From an uncultured Oscillospiraceae bacterium (GTDB lineage: Bacteria > Bacillota > Clostridia > Oscillospirales > Acutalibacteraceae): a stretch of DNA of 16,217 nucleotides. A program made the translations under genes and the position numbers. A model generated the notes under the pieces. That model had not been told where the DNA came from, searched no databases, and saw nothing but the letters and a program-made list of their open reading frames with translations. The DNA is taken from assembly GCA_900549055.1 (NCBI GenBank), contig URNB01000038.1:1-16217 (forward strand). Reading direction: 5' to 3'. Positions 13,910 through 16,217 of this stretch are shown in pieces; within the stretch, counting starts at the first letter, position 1, and each line of letters begins with the position of its first letter.

Positions 13910-14540
13910 TTTTTATCACCCTTTCTACCTCTTTTTTTACGGCGTTATAGCAATCCTCCACCGAATTTTCGGTGGAAATAAGCACGCCGCCGTTAGCCTT
14001 GCATATGGAAATATATTCGGTGCGAAGCCTGTATTGCAGCTCCATATCTATATACCTGTTTTTTTCCGCAGCGCGGCTGCGCACTCTTTTAACCGCCGTT
14101 TCCACCGGCACATCAAAGAAAAACGCCGCGTCCGGTTTTATAACCGCCCTTGCGATTTCATATATCCAGTTATCGTTTTCAAAGCCCCTGGCTCTGAGAT
14201 TGGCAAGGCAGGAATAAAAATACCTGTCGCTTATTACAATATCGCCCTTATTGAGCCTCGGCTCTATCACCCTGCTGCCGTGCTGCAATCTATCGCTTGC
14301 GGCAAGGAGAGATAAACTTCTGTAATCGTAAGCGTCGTGGTCGGGGCAGTCCATATAGGTTCGGAATATATCCGATGTACGCACGGCGTTTGTGGGCTGC
14401 TTTGTAAGAAAAACGCCGTGCTCCTTTTCCAAATCGGCTTTAAGGCGCATTAGCATAGTCGTTTTTCCGCAGCCGTCCAGCCCGCAAAAGGTAAACAAAA
14501 AGCCTTTTGTGCCGTTCGGCTTCATATTAAGAGTTTTCAA
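13887..14540 (-). CDS. thymidylate-kinase-like P-loop nucleoside/nucleotide kinase
   Basis: The protein has 217 aa, typical of dTMP kinases. Walker A is GLDGCGKTT (20-28), DRLQH (83-87) and ISDRYFYSC (103-111) are the nucleotide-binding DR motifs, and RSRAAEKNR near 154-162 is the LID. Unusual features are VFLTKQPT in place of the usual REPGG and the sugar-pathway-like surroundings, so the substrate may not be dTMP. The start is a TTG at 14540 with AAGGGAGG nine bases upstream; the ATG at 14525 is an alternative with poor spacing. It overlaps the nucleotidyltransferase gene by 14 bases and the ACP gene by 23. Confidence 0.85.
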   Translation of the reverse strand: MKTLNMKPNGTKGFLFTFCGLDGCGKTTMLMRLKADLEKEHGVFLTKQPTNAVRTSDIFRTYMDCPDHDAYDYRSLSLLAASDRLQHGSRVIEPRLNKGDIVISDRYFYSCLANLRARGFENDNWIYEIARAVIKPDAAFFFDVPVETAVKRVRSRAAEKNRYIDMELQYRLRTEYISICKANGGVLISTENSVEDCYNAVKKEVERVIKNETGKKD

Positions 14541-15612
14541 TGCTTCCCGCCTCCCTTAAAAGCGATTTTCTGTTTTTGGCAAAAAATCTTTTTACAATAT
14601 CCTTTTCGGTATAAATATATTTTTTCTTATCCTTGGGGGATATAACGGTATGAATAAATTCCGGGTCGTTTTTAAGTATTTCCTCGGCTGCCGCCACGGC
14701 ATAATAATTGTCAAGCTTGAAAAGCCTCAAAGTATTAATTACCGCAAAGGCGCATATTTTTTCCGTTCCCAGTTCTCTTGCCCTTTCAAACAGCCTTTCG
14801 GTTTGCTCCCTGTCGGCGCCTGACAGCAAAAGATAAATGTCAGCGTATTTATACGCCGTCATATCCCGCATCATTTCAACCCAGGGCAGAGTGGCAGCCT
14901 CCTTATACAAATGGCTGCACAAATGAATGAAAAAATCGTCGCGCCGCAGGGTTCTTACCCGAAGGTCATCAAATTCTTCGGTAACCGCGTTGTTTATCAT
15001 TTCGCATACAAGCCCTGTGTCCCCCGGTTTATAATCAAGCGAGAAATTAATATCCACCTCTAAAAACCGCATTGCGGGAAGTCCCACTTCCTTAATGTAA
15101 GGAACAGTCTCGCCGCGCGTCATTTTGGATTCGATTATTTCCCGTCTTGTGGCGGCTTTAAATTCTCCGTTTCGTATATTTCCCTGCTTAAACCCGGCGG
15201 CTGAAAGCCTTTTCCCTATTTCGGTAACATCCTCGGGCTTAACAAGCAGGTCAATATCGTTTGAGGTTCTGTAGCCCTCGGGGTACAGTCTGCAAAGATA
15301 GGCGCCTTTAAGCATTGCGTATTTATCGCCGCAATCGGATAATATTTCCCCCAAATACCGCACGCAAGCGAAAAAATCGCGGTTTTTTTCAATGTTTTGC
15401 TCATATGCCGCCTTAAGCGAATTTGCGAATTCACGGTTTACTGCACCTACCAAACCGTGCTTTTTTAAGGTTCCGTATGCCGCCGCCTGCATACGGTTGA
15501 AAAACAAATGTCCCAAAACATTCGGCGTTGCAGCCGAAAGCAGTTTTTTGTCGAACGTATGCTCTTTAAAGCTGCAAAGACTTTTAAATAATTCTTTTTC
15601 CTTTTTTGTCAT
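14527..15612 (-). CDS. nucleotidyltransferase family protein (NTP_transf_5 / PF14907-like)
   Basis: The protein has 361 aa. KGAYL (102-106) and RTSNDIDLLV (115-124) match the pol-beta-type nucleotidyltransferase site, with D119 and D121 as the metal-binding pair; FLEVDINF places a third acid at D187. The C-terminal half is helical. Members of this family occur in natural-product and surface-polysaccharide gene clusters, and their exact reactions are mostly unproven. The ATG at 15612 is chosen because AAAGGAG lies upstream. A longer frame starting at 15675 would overlap the HTH gene and adds only a basic tail. It starts 13 bases after the HTH stop. Confidence 0.8.
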   Translation of the reverse strand: MTKKEKELFKSLCSFKEHTFDKKLLSAATPNVLGHLFFNRMQAAAYGTLKKHGLVGAVNREFANSLKAAYEQNIEKNRDFFACVRYLGEILSDCGDKYAMLKGAYLCRLYPEGYRTSNDIDLLVKPEDVTEIGKRLSAAGFKQGNIRNGEFKAATRREIIESKMTRGETVPYIKEVGLPAMRFLEVDINFSLDYKPGDTGLVCEMINNAVTEEFDDLRVRTLRRDDFFIHLCSHLYKEAATLPWVEMMRDMTAYKYADIYLLLSGADREQTERLFERARELGTEKICAFAVINTLRLFKLDNYYAVAAAEEILKNDPEFIHTVISPKDKKKYIYTEKDIVKRFFAKNRKSLLREAGSIENS

Positions 15613-15625
15613 AAATAATCTCCTT

Positions 15626-15970
15626 TTAAATTTTTGTATACTGCGAAATAAGCGTTTCAAGTATTTTCGTTTCATCAGCCGATAAATCGCAAACAGACCC
15701 TTGCCGTGCTGTACGCAACAGCTTATTCAAGACTGTAAGCTCGCTGTCGGTCATATACATACGGTCCATTTTGTAGCCCTCCGTCACATATACGCCGCCG
15801 TCATAGCGCCCGCACTGCGTATAAATAGGCTCTGTAATACTTAAAGCTTCAATATCCCGCAAAATTGTTCTTTCGGAAACGCCGAACTCAAAGCTTAAAT
15901 TTTTTACCGTTTCATGCCGTCTGCGGCAAAGAACGCGCATGATTTCCCGTCTTCGTTCGGCTGCTCCCAT
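15626..15970 (-). CDS. short HTH_11/DeoR-type transcriptional regulator (WYL-less), paralogue 2
   Basis: The protein has 114 aa. The HTH (about residues 5-43) contains KNLSFEFGVSERTILRDIEAL. It is followed by CGRYDGGVYVTEGYKMDRMYMTDSEL, the same linker as in the paralogue at 3978-4328, and a short helical end without a WYL domain. The start ATG GGA GCA GCC is well supported by AAAGGAGGT eight bases upstream. As the first gene of the seven-gene operon it probably controls its own transcript. An E-type inverted repeat (16009-16033) lies just upstream of it. Confidence 0.85.
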   Translation of the reverse strand: MGAAERRREIMRVLCRRRHETVKNLSFEFGVSERTILRDIEALSITEPIYTQCGRYDGGVYVTEGYKMDRMYMTDSELTVLNKLLRTARQGSVCDLSADETKILETLISQYTKI

Positions 15971-16008
15971 ATTGCTCTACCTCCTTTCACGGAGATAGCT
16001 TACAGCTT

Positions 16009-16033
16009 AACCCTGACAGCTACTGTCATGATT
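16009..16033 (-). promoter_or_regulatory. inverted-repeat element E5 upstream of the HTH operon
   Basis: On the minus strand AATCATGAC-N7-GTCAGGGTT retains a perfect right half-site and a partly degenerate left one, as in copy E3. The A/T tract precedes it, but no TATACT box follows; the equivalent position reads TAAGCT. It ends 38 bases before the HTH start codon, so it is a plausible operator for the regulator encoded right beside it. Confidence 0.45.
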
Positions 16034-16043
16034 AAAATTTTCA

Positions 16044-16102
16044 TTCAAAAAAAAGTTCTCAATAAGCATCGATGTTTTTCACAATGCTTATTGAGAACTT
16101 TT
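16044..16102 (-). terminator. strong intrinsic terminator of the gene entering from the right
   Basis: A perfect 19-bp stem (AAAAGTTCTCAATAAGCAT, 16051-16069, with its complement at 16084-16102) and a 14-base loop is followed on the minus strand by a run of T. The plus-strand side has fewer Ts. It separates the truncated gene at the right edge from the HTH operon. Confidence 0.85.
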
Positions 16103-16162
16103 AAGGTTAAAATATATTAGTATTTTTTGGATAAATTATATTACATTATGGCGCTCTCTTTC

Positions 16163-16216
16163 TTAACCCACACTGTTAAGAATAGCGTCTATAACGCTGT
16201 AAAGCATATTTCTTTT
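16163..16216 (-). CDS. C-terminal tail of an unidentified protein cut by the window edge
   Basis: One minus-strand frame is open from the right edge and encodes KRNMLYSVIDAILNSVG before TAA at 16163-16165. It is the only frame that is open and plausible here, and a strong terminator follows 60 bases downstream. Seventeen residues are too few to name the product. Confidence 0.35.
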   Translation of the reverse strand, partial: KRNMLYSVIDAILNSVG

Positions 16217-16217
16217 A

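Noticed and set aside
15613..15675. N-terminal extension of the nucleotidyltransferase
   Set aside because: It would overlap the HTH gene and lacks a ribosome binding site, while the ATG at 15612 has an excellent one.
1..16217. tRNA, rRNA, CRISPR arrays, transposase genes or phage integrase
   Set aside because: No cloverleaf, ribosomal sequence, repeat-spacer array or recognisable transposase or integrase motif was seen on either strand.

Overview
The window looks like an accessory region of a Gram-positive Clostridia-type (Firmicutes) chromosome. It has moderately AT-rich DNA, strong GGAGG ribosome binding sites, Big_2 immunoglobulin-like repeats, DUF1906 proteins and a PT-TG pre-toxin domain. 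A gut Oscillospiraceae/Ruminococcaceae-like host is my inference. Almost every gene is on the minus strand, so the layout reads best from right to left.

Right end (about 16.2 to 10.7 kb). The tail of an unidentified gene and a strong terminator are followed by a tight seven-gene operon. It encodes a short HTH regulator, a nucleotidyltransferase (NTP_transf_5 type), a thymidylate-kinase-like P-loop kinase, an acyl carrier protein, a BtrH-like putative acyltransferase, an AMP-forming acyl/aminoacyl ligase and a CYTH-domain protein. Most neighbouring genes overlap. The ligase/ACP/BtrH trio suggests that an acid is activated, loaded on the ACP and transferred to an acceptor. The nucleotidyltransferase, kinase and CYTH protein suggest a phosphorylated or nucleotidylated partner. 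I know of no described pathway with this exact set.

Middle right (about 10.7 to 7.4 kb). There is a 20-codon gene with an excellent ribosome binding site, then cassette B: a DUF1906 protein starting MACKKA and an unrecognised 265-aa protein. Facing it on the plus strand are a truncated reading frame resembling a toxin tail (NNCLHYV motif) and a membrane-anchored 164-aa protein. This part is visibly more AT-rich, which suggests recent acquisition.

Middle left (about 7.4 to 3.9 kb). An operon of four unrecognised membrane or membrane-anchored proteins ends at a terminator. It is followed by a second HTH regulator paralogous to the first.

Left end (about 3.9 kb to 1). Cassette A holds a second MACKKA DUF1906 protein, a 720-aa polymorphic toxin (four cysteine-rich Big_2 repeats, a PT-TG region, a C-terminal deaminase-like domain) and a small putative immunity gene overlapping it by 4 nt. 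Beyond that is an orphan fragment of a toxin tip that duplicates 41 bp of the toxin's active-site region.

These parts are tied together by a conserved non-coding element found five times. It is an inverted repeat AACCCTGAC-N7-GTCAGGGTT. Three copies carry a TATACT -10 box, a palindrome and a tetraloop hairpin in the presumed 5' leader, and they precede cassette A, cassette B and the 20-codon gene. The other two copies lie beside the two HTH genes. I infer a co-regulated set of modules in which DUF1906 proteins without signal peptides accompany exchangeable effectors, with a linked small-molecule pathway.
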